From contig JAGWNF010000011.1 of assembly GCA_028871455.1 (NCBI GenBank), positions 34,980 to 98,979 on the forward strand: 64,000 nucleotides of DNA, given 5' to 3'. This document shows, one piece after another, positions 1 through 13,181 of the stretch. A program made the position numbers and the translations under genes. This stretch comes from Alphaproteobacteria bacterium. GTDB taxonomy: Bacteria > Pseudomonadota > Alphaproteobacteria > ATCC43930 > CGMCC-115725. Within the stretch, counting starts at the first letter, position 1; each line of letters begins with the position of its first letter. Below the pieces are notes generated by a model that was not told the DNA's origin, did not search any database, and saw only the letters and a list, made by a program, of their open reading frames with translations.

Positions 1-791
1 TCGGCAACCCAGTCGGTCCGCCGGTCGAGATTCCGGGGCTGCACGTCAAGCTGCCCTATCAGGATGTGATCCTTTACGACCGTCGCATCCTCGATCTCGA
101 ACCGCCGCAAGAGGAGGTCATCGGCTCCGACCAGAAGCGGCTGGTCGTCGATACCTATGCGCGTTGGCAAATCGTCAACCCGCTGCAATTCTTCCAGACT
201 GTCGGCACCGAGCAGGTTGCGGATGCACGGCTGAGCGCGCTGATCAGCGCCAGCCTGCGGCGCATCATCGGTACCGTCGAGCTGCAGGCGGTCGTGGCGC
301 AGAAGCGCGCTGAGATCATGCAGCAGGTGCGCAACGAGGTCGCGACGCAAGCCAAGCCCTTCGGCATCGACGTCGTGGACGTGCGTATCCGCCGCGCCGA
401 CTTGCCCGAGGAGAACAGCCAGGCGGTCTATGCGCGCATGAAATCCGAGCGCCAACGCGAAGCCGCATCCTACCGGGCCGACGGCAAGCGTCAGGCGACG
501 GCGATCCGCGCCGACGCCGACCGCCAGCGCATCCAAATCCTCGCCGACGCGCAGAAGCAGTCACAGATCCTGCGCGGTCAGGGGGATGCCGAGGCGATCA
601 AGATCTATGCCGACGCCTACAATCAGGACAAACACTTTTTCGCCTTCTATCGCTCGCTGCAGGCGTACAAGGACGCGCTCGGCGGCTCGAACACCACCTT
701 CGTCCTGTCACCGCAGAACGACTTCTTCAAATACCTCGAGGCCGGTCCCGAAGGCCTGAGCGGCGTGGGCAAGGCGGAACACGCACGCTGA
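1..791 (+). CDS. hflC: HflC, modulator of FtsH protease (5' end outside window)
   Basis: The frame is open from base 3, so the N-terminus lies upstream of the window. The visible part is the stomatin/prohibitin (SPFH/PHB) domain followed by an Ala/Gln/Arg-rich coiled coil (about bases 430-620) and the family C-terminus with the KHFFAFYRSLQAY stretch. HflC is membrane-anchored and faces the periplasm; with HflK it forms a cage around the FtsH AAA protease and tunes turnover of membrane proteins. DUF2065 and a DegP-type protease follow, the usual alphaproteobacterial order. hflK is expected just upstream. Confidence 0.95.
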   Translation, partial: GNPVGPPVEIPGLHVKLPYQDVILYDRRILDLEPPQEEVIGSDQKRLVVDTYARWQIVNPLQFFQTVGTEQVADARLSALISASLRRIIGTVELQAVVAQKRAEIMQQVRNEVATQAKPFGIDVVDVRIRRADLPEENSQAVYARMKSERQREAASYRADGKRQATAIRADADRQRIQILADAQKQSQILRGQGDAEAIKIYADAYNQDKHFFAFYRSLQAYKDALGGSNTTFVLSPQNDFFKYLEAGPEGLSGVGKAEHAR

Positions 792-798
792 TTTTCGC

Positions 799-984
799 AT
801 GATCGCCTTCGCCACGGCGCTCGCGCTGGCCGTCGTCATCGAGGGCGTCCTGCTGGCGCTGTTCACCCGGCCGATGCAGAAGCTGATGGCCGAGACCGCG
901 CTGTTGCCGGGGCACGTCGTCCGCTGGGTGGGCGTAATCGCAACCGGCTTGGGCGTAGCAGCGATCTGGCTCATTCGTCGGTAA
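799..984 (+). CDS. DUF2065 (YjeT-like) small inner-membrane protein
   Basis: A 61-residue protein with two hydrophobic segments (about residues 1-20 and 38-56) around a short polar turn, ending in Arg-Arg. This matches the DUF2065/YjeT family in size and layout. It starts 7 bases after the hflC stop and is probably co-transcribed with it. DUF2065 proteins commonly sit in this position between hflC and degP; their function is unknown. Confidence 0.85.
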   Translation: MIAFATALALAVVIEGVLLALFTRPMQKLMAETALLPGHVVRWVGVIATGLGVAAIWLIRR

Positions 985-1070
985 GTGCCGGGACGCCGCC
1001 AGGGCTGGCTTGGCGAATGGATTGTGCCTAAACTATCGGTTTAGCTTCCCCTCTCCGTTCGGAGTGTTTC

Positions 1071-2546
1071 GTGACTGCTGCCCATCGTCTCGTGTTTGCG
1101 AGCCGCGTGCTTGCCCTCATCCTGGCAGTCGCTGTGGCAACACCGGCGTTCGCGCGCCCGGCGCCCGACAGCTTCGCCGATCTGGCCGCGCGCCTGCTGC
1201 CTGCGGTCGTCAATATCTCGACGACGCAAACGCTGCCGAGCAAGGGCGACCAGGACGGCCGCGGTCCCGACATGCCGCAATTCCCACCGGGCTCGCCGTT
1301 CGAGGAGTTCTTCAAGGACTTTCTCAACAAGAACCGTCCCGGCGGTCAGCCGCAAGCATTGCCGCGCCACGCCACTTCGCTCGGCTCGGGCTTCATCATC
1401 GACCCATCGGGCCTCGTCGTGACCAACAATCACGTCATCGCCGATGCCGATCAGATCACCGTCACCTTGCAGGACGACACGAGCTTCAGGGCCGAGGTCG
1501 TCGGCAAGGACAGCAAGACCGACCTGGCGCTGCTGCGCATCAAGTCGTCGAAGCCGCTGCCGTTCGTGCGGTTCGGCGACAGCGACAAGGCGCGCGTCGG
1601 CGACTGGGTGCTGGCGATCGGCAATCCCTTTGGTCTGGGCGGCAGCGTCACGGCGGGCATCCTCTCGGCGCGCGCACGAGAGATCAATTCCGGGCCCTAC
1701 GACGACTTCCTGCAGACCGATGCCGCGATCAACCGCGGCAACTCCGGCGGTCCGATGTTCGACATGGACGGCAACGTCATCGGCATCAACACCGCGATCT
1801 TCTCGCCGTCGGGCGGTTCGATCGGCATCGGCTTCGCCATTCCGTCGAACGAGGCGAAACCGGTCATCGAGCAGCTTCAGAAATACGGCCACGCGCGGCG
1901 CGGCTGGCTCGGCGTCAACATCCAGAGCGTGAGCGACGAGATCGCCGAGAGCCTCGGTCTCGACAAGCCGAAGGGCGCGCTGATCGCCAGCGTTCACGAC
2001 GGCGGCCCGGCCCAGAAGGCCGGCGTTCAGGCCGGCGACGTCGTGCTGACCTTCGACGGCAATCCGATCGCCGATATGCGGCACCTGCCGCGCATCGTCG
2101 CCGAGACACCGATCGGCAAGGTCGTGAAGGTGACAGTATGGCGCAAGCGCAAGGAGCTGACGCTCGAGGTCAAGGTCGGCGAGCTCAAGGACAACGTCGA
2201 GCGGGCTACGGCGGCGACCAAGCAGCCGCCGGCGCCGATAGGAACTGCCGTGAAGTTGCTCGGCCTGTCGGTAGCCGACCTGACGCCGGAGCTGCGCGAG
2301 CGCTACCAGCTGGCCGAGGACAGCGCGGGCGTCGTCGTCACCGACGTCGCCAAAGACGGGCCAGCGGCAGAGAAGGGCATGCGCGCCGGTGACGTCATCA
2401 CCGAGGTCGCCCAGGAAGAGGTCAAAACGCCGGCCGACGTCGTCAGGAAAATCGATGCTGCCACCAAGGCGGGCCGCAAGTCGGTGCTGTTGCTGGTCGA
2501 TCGCCAGGGCGATCTACGGTTCTATGCGTTGAAACTCGGCGGCTGA
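1071..2546 (+). CDS. degP: DegP/Do-family periplasmic serine endoprotease
   Basis: A 491-residue precursor with a GTG start. A signal peptide covers about residues 1-28 (cleavage after PAFA). A trypsin-like domain follows with the catalytic triad His121 (in TNNHVI), Asp151 (in KTDLALL) and Ser225 (in GNSGGP), then two PDZ domains (about 255-370 and 385-490). The protein degrades or refolds damaged periplasmic proteins. Its place next to hflC suggests a shared envelope quality-control unit. The exact paralogue (DegP versus MucD/DegQ) cannot be settled from sequence alone. Confidence 0.93.
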   Translation: MTAAHRLVFASRVLALILAVAVATPAFARPAPDSFADLAARLLPAVVNISTTQTLPSKGDQDGRGPDMPQFPPGSPFEEFFKDFLNKNRPGGQPQALPRHATSLGSGFIIDPSGLVVTNNHVIADADQITVTLQDDTSFRAEVVGKDSKTDLALLRIKSSKPLPFVRFGDSDKARVGDWVLAIGNPFGLGGSVTAGILSARAREINSGPYDDFLQTDAAINRGNSGGPMFDMDGNVIGINTAIFSPSGGSIGIGFAIPSNEAKPVIEQLQKYGHARRGWLGVNIQSVSDEIAESLGLDKPKGALIASVHDGGPAQKAGVQAGDVVLTFDGNPIADMRHLPRIVAETPIGKVVKVTVWRKRKELTLEVKVGELKDNVERATAATKQPPAPIGTAVKLLGLSVADLTPELRERYQLAEDSAGVVVTDVAKDGPAAEKGMRAGDVITEVAQEEVKTPADVVRKIDAATKAGRKSVLLLVDRQGDLRFYALKLGG

Positions 2547-2553
2547 ACGGAAT

Positions 2554-3159
2554 TTACCTCGAGAAACCGAAGGCTTGCTCGAGCGCATCGAGGATGTACT
2601 GCGTCGCCAACGCGGCGAGGAGCAAGCCCATCACGCGGCTGATGATGTGGACGCCGGTATCCCGCAGCAACCGGTGCGCCCAGCGCGCGCCTAGCAGGCA
2701 GCCCAGCGTCAACGCCAGAACGAGCACCACCAGGCCCGCGATTTGAAGCTGGTTTTGCAGGGAATACGTGTCGCTGTCGGTCAGCAGCAGCACCGTCATG
2801 ATCGATTTCGGGCCCGCGAGATACGGGATCGCGAGCGGGTAGACTGCCGGATGGCGGCCGTGTGCGCTCTCGTGGTGCGCCGCTTCCTCCAGCACCATGC
2901 GCAGTGACATCAGCAGTAGGATCAAACCGGCAGCGATCTGGAATGCATGGAGCTCGATATTGAGGCCGGCGAGCACAACCTGACCGATCGCGACGAACGC
3001 CAGCAGCACGCCGCCAGCGATCAGGATCGCCTCGATCGCGATCCGGCGCTTTACCGGGGCGCCGAACTTGGCGGTGACGACGACGAATTCCGGCACCACT
3101 AGCGCCGGATTGACCGCCACCAGCAGCAACACAAAATCCTGCAGCAGCCTATGCGCCAT
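2554..3159 (-). CDS. MarC-family integral membrane protein
   Basis: A 201-residue protein with about six transmembrane helices in the MarC/UPF0056 pattern, including the conserved NPALVVPEF and LAIPYLAGPKSI segments. The stop lies 8 bases from the convergent degP stop. MarC proteins were once linked to multiple antibiotic resistance, but that link was withdrawn and their substrate is unknown. Confidence 0.85.
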   Translation of the reverse strand: MAHRLLQDFVLLLVAVNPALVVPEFVVVTAKFGAPVKRRIAIEAILIAGGVLLAFVAIGQVVLAGLNIELHAFQIAAGLILLLMSLRMVLEEAAHHESAHGRHPAVYPLAIPYLAGPKSIMTVLLLTDSDTYSLQNQLQIAGLVVLVLALTLGCLLGARWAHRLLRDTGVHIISRVMGLLLAALATQYILDALEQAFGFSR

Positions 3160-3213
3160 CCGCTTCCCCCGCGCGGCTGCCGCCCGACCGCGGCGCCGGC
3201 GCCACGCACCACA

Positions 3214-4119
3214 CTAGCCGACTATTTCGTCCCGGCGATAGCCCTGCGCATAAAGCGCCGCAGTCAAGTCGGCATGGTCAATGCGATGGCGTGCGCGGGG
3301 CGCAACGTTTGGATGTGAATGGAACGCGATGCCGAGGCCGGCTGCGCCGATCATCGGCAAATCGTTTGCGCCGTCGCCGATTGCGAGCGTGTCGGCCAGC
3401 GCGAGGCCGCGCGTGGCCGCTGTCTGCGTCAGCGTCTCGAGCTTGCTGTCGCGGGTGAGGATCGGTTCCGCCACGCCGGCGATTTTGCCGTCATCAATCA
3501 GCAACTGGTTGGCGAAGGCGCGGTCGAAGCCGAGCGCATGCGCCACCGGGTCGGCAAATACCGTGAAACCGCCGGAAATCAACACGGCGAACGCGCCGTG
3601 TCGGCGCATGGTCGCGACCATCGCCTGAGCACCATCCATGATACGGATCCGCTTCGCTGCATCGTCAAGAAGCCGGGCCGGGCGCTCGCGCAGCAGCCGA
3701 ACGCGCTCCTTCAGCGCGGTGGCGAAGTCGAGTTCGTCGTTCATAGTGCGGCGCGTGATCTCGGCAACCGGCTTCTCGATACCTGCCAGCTTCGCAATCT
3801 CGACCAGCATCTCGTTGGCGATCACGGTCGATTCCATGTCGGACAGCAGCAACCGCTTCCGCCGGTTGGCCGTCGGCTGCGCCAGCGCATCAACGAGCGG
3901 CCCGTCGAAACCGAGCTTCAACTTCATTCGTACGGCGGCTTCCGCCTGGTCGGGATCGAGGTCATCGAACGGAAGGTCGACGGCGTGATTCGGCGCCAGC
4001 CAGTCGGCCGTCCCGAGTCGCGCACCCAACCGCTCAAGCGCGCGCGCGGCGACGTCCGCCCAGGATTGAACGTCTCCTCCGGGGTCGGCCGAGATCAGAG
4101 TCAGGACGCTGGCTGCCAT
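3214..4119 (-). CDS. serB: Phosphoserine phosphatase SerB
   Basis: A HAD-superfamily phosphatase of 301 residues that releases serine from O-phosphoserine, the last step of serine synthesis. Motif I is LLLSDMESTV, in which Asp is the nucleophile and, as in many SerB proteins, Glu replaces the second Asp. Motif II is VLISGGFT and motif III includes GDGANDLPM. An N-terminal ACT-like region precedes the HAD domain. The start at 4119 is chosen because the protein family begins at MAASVLTL; the frame is open further upstream but without similarity. The start overlaps the divergent miaA region. Confidence 0.93.
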   Translation of the reverse strand: MAASVLTLISADPGGDVQSWADVAARALERLGARLGTADWLAPNHAVDLPFDDLDPDQAEAAVRMKLKLGFDGPLVDALAQPTANRRKRLLLSDMESTVIANEMLVEIAKLAGIEKPVAEITRRTMNDELDFATALKERVRLLRERPARLLDDAAKRIRIMDGAQAMVATMRRHGAFAVLISGGFTVFADPVAHALGFDRAFANQLLIDDGKIAGVAEPILTRDSKLETLTQTAATRGLALADTLAIGDGANDLPMIGAAGLGIAFHSHPNVAPRARHRIDHADLTAALYAQGYRRDEIVG

Positions 4120-4186
4120 GCGCGTCCTTATCGCTCGTTGGCGTCGACGAAGGCAAGACGGCGTGGAGCGTGTTAGAACCCCCGCC

Positions 4187-5146
4187 ATGAGGTCGGCCGA
4201 ACCGCCCCTCGTCGTTGTTGCCGGCCCGACGGCGAGCGGTAAGTCGCGCCTAGCGCTCGCGCTGGCTGGCGAATTCCGCGGTACGATCATCAACGCCGAC
4301 AGCATGCAAATTTATCACGATCTGTGCGTGCTGACCGCGCGGCCATCGGCGCACGATATGGCGGTCGCGCCGCATCGGCTTTACGGCACGATCGACGCGG
4401 CGGAGAGCTGCTCCGCCGGACGCTGGCGCAATCTGGCGCTGGTCGAAATCGCCGTGGCGCGTGCGGCGGGGCGCGTGCCGATCCTAGTCGGCGGCACCGG
4501 CCTTTATCTCTTGGCCCTGCTTGACGGTATTGCGGAGATTCCGCCGGTGCCGGCGCCGATTGTCGCGGCGACGCGCGCGTTGCATGCCGAACTCGGCGGC
4601 GAAAAGTTCCGCGCAGCACTAGCCGCGCTTGATCCGATCACGGCGGCAAAACTGCCGGCGGCCGACACGCAACGCCTGATCCGCGCTTATGCCGTGGCGC
4701 GCACCACGGGAATTGCCCTGAGCGAATGGCAGAAGCAGCAGAAACCGCACAGCGGACCCGAGGCCAAAGCGGTCGTGCTGCTTCCGCCACGCGGGCCTCT
4801 TTATGCCGAGATCGATCGGCGACTCGAATGGATGTTCGAAAACGGCGCGATCGACGAAGTGCATGCGCTGCTCGCGCGGCGGCTGCCAATGCTGCCAGCG
4901 ATGAAGGCCGTCGGGGTGCGCGAGATCGGTCGCTACCTCGCCGGTGAATGGTCGCGTGATGTCGCACTCGCTGCGGCGCAGCAAGCAACCCGCCGCTACG
5001 CCAAGCGCCAATATACTTGGCTCCGGCACCGGCTAGGAGCTGGCAAGAAACTGCGAAAGCAGGTCATTGAAACGCAATTTTCAGAAAGCTTGCTGCCCGA
5101 AATATTTTCATTTATTCGTCCGTTTCTGTTGACCGAGTCTAAGTAG
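4187..5146 (+). CDS. miaA: tRNA dimethylallyltransferase MiaA
   Basis: Transfers a dimethylallyl group to A37 of tRNAs that read UNN codons. The P-loop GPTASGKS is near residue 14, the substrate motif NADSMQIY follows at about 40, the GGTGLYL motif near 100, and the tRNA-binding region with RRYAKRQYTWLR near 270. The length, 319 residues, is normal. The ATG at 4187 is chosen because the P-loop then sits at the usual distance; an in-frame ATG at 4118 would add 23 unsupported residues. It is divergent from serB. Confidence 0.94.
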   Translation: MRSAEPPLVVVAGPTASGKSRLALALAGEFRGTIINADSMQIYHDLCVLTARPSAHDMAVAPHRLYGTIDAAESCSAGRWRNLALVEIAVARAAGRVPILVGGTGLYLLALLDGIAEIPPVPAPIVAATRALHAELGGEKFRAALAALDPITAAKLPAADTQRLIRAYAVARTTGIALSEWQKQQKPHSGPEAKAVVLLPPRGPLYAEIDRRLEWMFENGAIDEVHALLARRLPMLPAMKAVGVREIGRYLAGEWSRDVALAAAQQATRRYAKRQYTWLRHRLGAGKKLRKQVIETQFSESLLPEIFSFIRPFLLTESK

Positions 5147-5259
5147 GCCTCTAGGCTCAGCTTTTTCGCGGCAAAGCGGCCCATTCACGGCCCTTCCCCT
5201 GGATTCGCCGGGGTTCAGAGGGACGGAAGGGACGCGTGTTCTTTGTGCGGAGCGCAACG

Positions 5260-7038
5260 ATGGCGGTGCAACCGGCGGTTCGTGAATTGAGCGGGGCGGA
5301 GATGGTGATCCGCGCCCTGGTCGATCAGAACGTCGATGTCGTCTTCGGCTATCCCGGCGGCGCCGTCCTGCCGATCTATGACGCGCTGTTCAAGCAGAAC
5401 CAGCTACGCCACATCCTGGTGCGGCACGAACAGGGCGCCGTTCACGCCGCTGAAGGCTACGCGCGCTCGTCTGGCAAGGTCGGCGTCGTACTCGTCACCA
5501 GTGGGCCGGGTGCGACCAACGCCGTCACCGGCCTGACCGATGCACTGATGGATTCGGTGCCGATCGTCTGCCTGACCGGCCAGGTGCCGACCCACCTGAT
5601 CGGCAACGACGCGTTCCAGGAAGCCGATACCACGGGAATCACCCGGCCTTGCACCAAGCACAACTATCTGGTGAAGGACGTGAACGACCTGGCGCGGACT
5701 CTGCACGAGGCGTTTCACGTCGCGCGCACCGGCCGCCCGGGTCCGGTGGTCGTCGACCTGCCGAAGGACGTGCTGTTCGCGACCGGTCTTTATGTCGCGC
5801 CTGACGCGACGCCACTGCGCAAATCCTATCGGCCGCAGACCAAGCCGGAGGCGACGCGCATTGCCGCTGCCGCGCAGCTGATCGCGGTGGCGAAGAAACC
5901 CTTGTTCTATGGCGGCGGCGGCCTGATCAATTCCGGACCGCGTGCCTGCACGCTCTTCACGGAATTGGCCCGCTTGACGGGTTTTCCGGTCACGCTGACG
6001 TTGATGGGTCTTGGCGCCTATCCCGCATCGGACAAGCAGTATCTAGGTCTCGTCGGCATGCACGGCACGTTCGAGTCCAATAACGCGATGCACGATTGTG
6101 ACCTGATGATTAATATCGGCGCGCGCTTCGACGATCGGGTCACCGGCAAGATCGCTGCCTTCGCGCCACATTCGCGCAAGATTCATGTCGACATCGATCC
6201 GTCATCGATCAACAAGAACGTGCGCGTCGATCTGGCCATCGTCGGCGACTGCGCCGAGGTACTCACGGCGTTGATCGCCGAACTCAAGGCGCAAAAGTAC
6301 AAGCCTGATGCCGCGCGTATCGCGCCGTGGTGGCGGCAGATCGAAACTTGGCGCAAGCGTGAGTCGCTCCGCTACGAGAAATCGGACACCATCATCAAAC
6401 CGCAATATGCGATCGAGCGGCTTTACGCACTGACGCGCGACCGGGACGTCTTCATCACGACCGAGGTCGGTCAGCATCAGATGTGGGCCGCGCAGCTCTT
6501 CAAGTTCGAACAGCCGTTCCACTGGATGACTTCGGGCGGTCTCGGCACCATGGGCTACGGCCTGCCGGCGGCGATGGGCGTGCAACTGGCTCATTCCGAT
6601 GCGCTCGTCATCGACATCGCCGGTGAAGCCTCGATCTTGATGAACATCCAGGAGATGTCGACCGTCTGTCAGTATCGGTTGCCAGTGAAGGTTTTCATTC
6701 TGAACAACCAGTACATGGGCATGGTGCGGCAGTGGCAGGAGTTGCTGCACGGCGGTCGCTATTCAGAGAGCTACACCGCGGCGTTGCCGGATTTCGTGAG
6801 GCTCGCCGAAGCTTTCGGGGCGGTCGGCCTGCGCGCCGAGAAGCCCGCCGACGTCGATCGCGTGATCAAGGAAATGATCGCCGTCGATCGGCCGGTGATT
6901 GTCGACGTTCAGGTCGATCCCAAGGAGAATTGTTTCCCCATGATCCCGTCGGGCGCGGCGCACAACGAGATGCTGCTCGGCCCGAGCGACAGGCAATCGT
7001 CCGGCCCGGTGTCGGAAGAGGGCATGGTCCTGGTCTGA
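5260..7038 (+). CDS. ilvB: Acetolactate synthase, large catalytic subunit
   Basis: A ThDP-dependent enzyme that makes 2-acetolactate or 2-aceto-2-hydroxybutyrate, the first common step of valine, leucine and isoleucine synthesis. The N-terminal ThDP fold contains the catalytic Glu in RHEQGAVHAAEGYAR. A central FAD-binding domain has GARFDDRVTGK. The C-terminal ThDP/Mg motif is IDIAGEASILMN through LNNQYMGMV; the usual Gly-Asp-Gly is Gly-Glu-Ala here, a notable change at the metal motif. ATG 5260 follows a GGAG at a good distance; a GTG at 5236 in the same frame is an alternative. ilvH follows after 5 bases. Confidence 0.93.
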   Translation: MAVQPAVRELSGAEMVIRALVDQNVDVVFGYPGGAVLPIYDALFKQNQLRHILVRHEQGAVHAAEGYARSSGKVGVVLVTSGPGATNAVTGLTDALMDSVPIVCLTGQVPTHLIGNDAFQEADTTGITRPCTKHNYLVKDVNDLARTLHEAFHVARTGRPGPVVVDLPKDVLFATGLYVAPDATPLRKSYRPQTKPEATRIAAAAQLIAVAKKPLFYGGGGLINSGPRACTLFTELARLTGFPVTLTLMGLGAYPASDKQYLGLVGMHGTFESNNAMHDCDLMINIGARFDDRVTGKIAAFAPHSRKIHVDIDPSSINKNVRVDLAIVGDCAEVLTALIAELKAQKYKPDAARIAPWWRQIETWRKRESLRYEKSDTIIKPQYAIERLYALTRDRDVFITTEVGQHQMWAAQLFKFEQPFHWMTSGGLGTMGYGLPAAMGVQLAHSDALVIDIAGEASILMNIQEMSTVCQYRLPVKVFILNNQYMGMVRQWQELLHGGRYSESYTAALPDFVRLAEAFGAVGLRAEKPADVDRVIKEMIAVDRPVIVDVQVDPKENCFPMIPSGAAHNEMLLGPSDRQSSGPVSEEGMVLV

Positions 7039-7043
7039 CGCCC

Positions 7044-7556
7044 ATGGCCGCTCCGGAAGCCGTCGAAAAGCACACCATGGCCGTGCTCGTGGATAACGAG
7101 CCGGGCGTGCTGGCGCGCGTCATCGGCCTCTTCTCGGGTCGCGGATATAACATCGAAAGTCTCACCGTCGCCGAGACCGATCCCAATAACAGGCTTTCGC
7201 GCATCACCATCGTCACCTCGGGTACGCCGATGATCATCGAGCAGATCAAAGCACAGTTGAACCGTATCGTGCCGGTTCACGGCGTCCACGATCTGAGCGA
7301 GGAAGGCCCGTTCGTGGAGCGCGAGCTGGCACTGGTCAAAGTGACCGGCAGCGCCGAGAGCCGAGCGGAGACGCTGCGTCTCGCCGACATCTTCCATGCG
7401 CGCGTGGTCGACACCACACCCGAGAGTTACGTCTTCGAGATGACCGGTTCGACCGAGAAACTCGACGCCTTCATCAGCTTGATGGCGCCGCTCGGCGTGG
7501 TCGACATTTCACGCACCGGCGTCGCCGCGATCTCGCGCGGCGCCGGCAAGTTCTGA
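7044..7556 (+). CDS. ilvH: Acetolactate synthase, small regulatory subunit
   Basis: A 170-residue partner of IlvB that activates the enzyme and gives valine feedback inhibition. The N-terminal ACT domain shows VLVDNEPGVLARVIGLF and RGYNIESLTVA; a second ACT-like domain follows. The start at 7044 lies 5 bases after the ilvB stop. The frame is open far upstream, but that stretch overlaps ilvB and has no family similarity. Confidence 0.95.
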   Translation: MAAPEAVEKHTMAVLVDNEPGVLARVIGLFSGRGYNIESLTVAETDPNNRLSRITIVTSGTPMIIEQIKAQLNRIVPVHGVHDLSEEGPFVERELALVKVTGSAESRAETLRLADIFHARVVDTTPESYVFEMTGSTEKLDAFISLMAPLGVVDISRTGVAAISRGAGKF

Positions 7557-8609
<1,053 letters not shown>

Positions 8610-8639
8610 TGCCTCGGCGCGACCGTAGGCGCCACAGAA

Positions 8640-8662
8640 GGCTTGCGATTCTTCCGCAAGCC
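8640..8662 (+). terminator. Hairpin downstream of ilvC
   Basis: Perfect 8-bp arms ggcttgcg / cgcaagcc with a 7-base loop start 31 bases after the ilvC stop. No run of T follows, so this may be a processing or weak termination hairpin rather than a classical terminator. The rest of the 350-base gap to leuA shows no clear gene or leucine-rich leader peptide. Confidence 0.45.
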
Positions 8663-8958
8663 GGGCTAAACATAGTGCTGGCCTCGATTTTTCGCCTTAC
8701 CAGCGAATCGGCTGGCGATTCTAGGCGGCGCCGGTCGAGGGAAAGCGGGCAAAAATGGCCGTGACGTTCTCAGCTACGGTTAACCGGGCGTTTCAACGCC
8801 GGTTTGGCCGCGTCTGCCGTCAGGCCGATCGGGCGCGGGGGAACGGCGGCACGCTGCGACTTAGCTGCCCCTGAGCGCGGGCGCGATTGAGCCCGCTCGC
8901 GTTCGAGGGGCATCGGCCACGGCTCACGTTATTTCCCCGAGACATGAGGAATCGCGCC

Positions 8959-11624
<2,666 letters not shown>

Positions 11625-11771
11625 CCACGATTACTGCCCCGGTTTCATGACACAGAGCGTGTACTCAGCCTCGATTTCAGTGTAAAAAGTGCCGGTAAGA
11701 GCCGGAGTTCATGGGGGAAGGCGCCGGCGCGTGGCGGAAGCGATCGGGACCATGACCAGCGGTCGGCGCCA

Positions 11772-12653
11772 ATGAGAGTCTCTGCTCCGGTTCGTGCGAC
11801 AGTCCAACGGCTGACGCTGCCGTTTCTTATCTTCATGTCGGCGCTCTTGGCGGTTCTCGGCAAGGCCGATGTGCTGTTGTTCGACCGTGTGCGCGTGGTA
11901 CTCGCCGATGTTCTGGCTCCAGTTCTCCAGGTTGCAGGTGAGCCCATTGCGTCAGTTTCGAGGGCGGTCGGCACTGTCGAGAACGTGATCACCGTCTATC
12001 ATCAGAACCAGGAGCTCAAGCTGGAAAACCAGCGGCTGCTTCAATGGCAAGAGGTCGCGCGGCGCCTCCAATCCGAAAACGAGGAGCTGCGTAATCTAGT
12101 CAAATTCGCGCCGCAGGGGGCGGTATCATCGGTCGCCGCGCAAGTGATCGCAGATTCCGGCGGTGCCTTCCTGCACAACATCCTGGTCAATGTCGGGAGC
12201 CGGGAGGGCGTTGCACGGGGCCAGCCGGCGATGACCGGCGACGGATTGGTGGGTCGCGTCATCGAGGTCGGTGGTCGCACCGCGCGAATCCTGCTGCTGA
12301 CTGACATCAATTCGCATATTCCTGTTGCCATCGAAGGCACGCATGACCATGCGATGCTCAACGGTGATAATTCCGATGAGCCGCGGCTGGTCTATGTCCA
12401 GCCCAAAACGCCGGTGAAGTCAGGTGACCGCATCGTAACCAGCGGCAGTGGCGGCATGTTTCCACCTGATCTGCCGGTCGGCGTCGTCGCGTCGGTCGGC
12501 GGCGTTATCCGCGTCGAGACTTACGCTGACTTGGCGCGGCTTGAGATGGTGCGGATCGTCAACTATGGCCTCGATGGCATCCTGCCCGATGGCTGGGTTC
12601 CGACGCCGCAAGCTGGGCGGCGGTCGCATGCGCGGGCCGCGTCGTCGCCGTAG
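11772..12653 (+). CDS. mreC: Rod shape-determining protein MreC
   Basis: A 293-residue protein with a short cytoplasmic start, one transmembrane helix (about residues 16-32), a coiled coil (about 65-105) and the periplasmic double beta-barrel domain. MreC links MreB filaments to PBP2 and activates it. It lies 147 bases after mreB and 5 bases before mreD. Confidence 0.94.
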   Translation: MRVSAPVRATVQRLTLPFLIFMSALLAVLGKADVLLFDRVRVVLADVLAPVLQVAGEPIASVSRAVGTVENVITVYHQNQELKLENQRLLQWQEVARRLQSENEELRNLVKFAPQGAVSSVAAQVIADSGGAFLHNILVNVGSREGVARGQPAMTGDGLVGRVIEVGGRTARILLLTDINSHIPVAIEGTHDHAMLNGDNSDEPRLVYVQPKTPVKSGDRIVTSGSGGMFPPDLPVGVVASVGGVIRVETYADLARLEMVRIVNYGLDGILPDGWVPTPQAGRRSHARAASSP

Positions 12654-12658
12654 CTCTC

Positions 12659-13180
12659 ATGCCGTATTCGAGGAATCGCGATTACGTCGGCTTCGTTGCT
12701 CGCATGGTGCCCGGGACGACGACCTTCCTGTTCACGCTGCTGTCACTATTGCCGTTCCCGGTTCCGAGCTTTGGCTCGATTGCGCCGAGCTTCGCGTTGA
12801 TGGCGGTTTTTCACTGGACGGTCTACCGGCCGGACCTGTTGCCACCCGGTGCGGTATTCGTTGCTGGCCTTTTGCTCGATCTGCTCAACGGCACGCCCTA
12901 TGTTGGGCTGTCGGCATTGGCGCTTTTGCTGGTACGCACGGCTGTGCTTAACCAACGACGCATCTTCAGCCACCGGCCGTTTTCGGTGTTGTGGCTCGGA
13001 TTCTTCGGGGCCACCGCTGGTGCATTCGCCCTCGAATGGGCCTTCGTCAGTTTGATGCAGGTGGAATTCCTGGCGCCACGGCCGTTCGTGTTCCAGACTC
13101 TCATCACGGCCGCCTGCTTCCCGATCGGCAGCTATGTCCTGGCGCTGGCGCATCGCGCCATGCCGGCTTTGAGTGCGTGA
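12659..13180 (+). CDS. mreD: Rod shape-determining protein MreD
   Basis: A 173-residue polytopic membrane protein with about five hydrophobic helices and the family signature PDLLPPGAVFVAGLLLDLL. It forms part of the elongasome. Its stop lies just before the mrdA ATG, so the two are probably translationally coupled. Confidence 0.92.
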   Translation: MPYSRNRDYVGFVARMVPGTTTFLFTLLSLLPFPVPSFGSIAPSFALMAVFHWTVYRPDLLPPGAVFVAGLLLDLLNGTPYVGLSALALLLVRTAVLNQRRIFSHRPFSVLWLGFFGATAGAFALEWAFVSLMQVEFLAPRPFVFQTLITAACFPIGSYVLALAHRAMPALSA

Positions 13181-13181
13181 C

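Noticed and set aside
1010..2392. Long open frame in another reading frame over degP
   Set aside because: A GC-rich shadow; it is Arg-rich with no motif, while the degP frame has signal peptide, triad and PDZ domains.
8755..8874. 39-codon ORF before leuA as an attenuation leader peptide
   Set aside because: It has almost no leucine codons and no convincing alternate hairpins.
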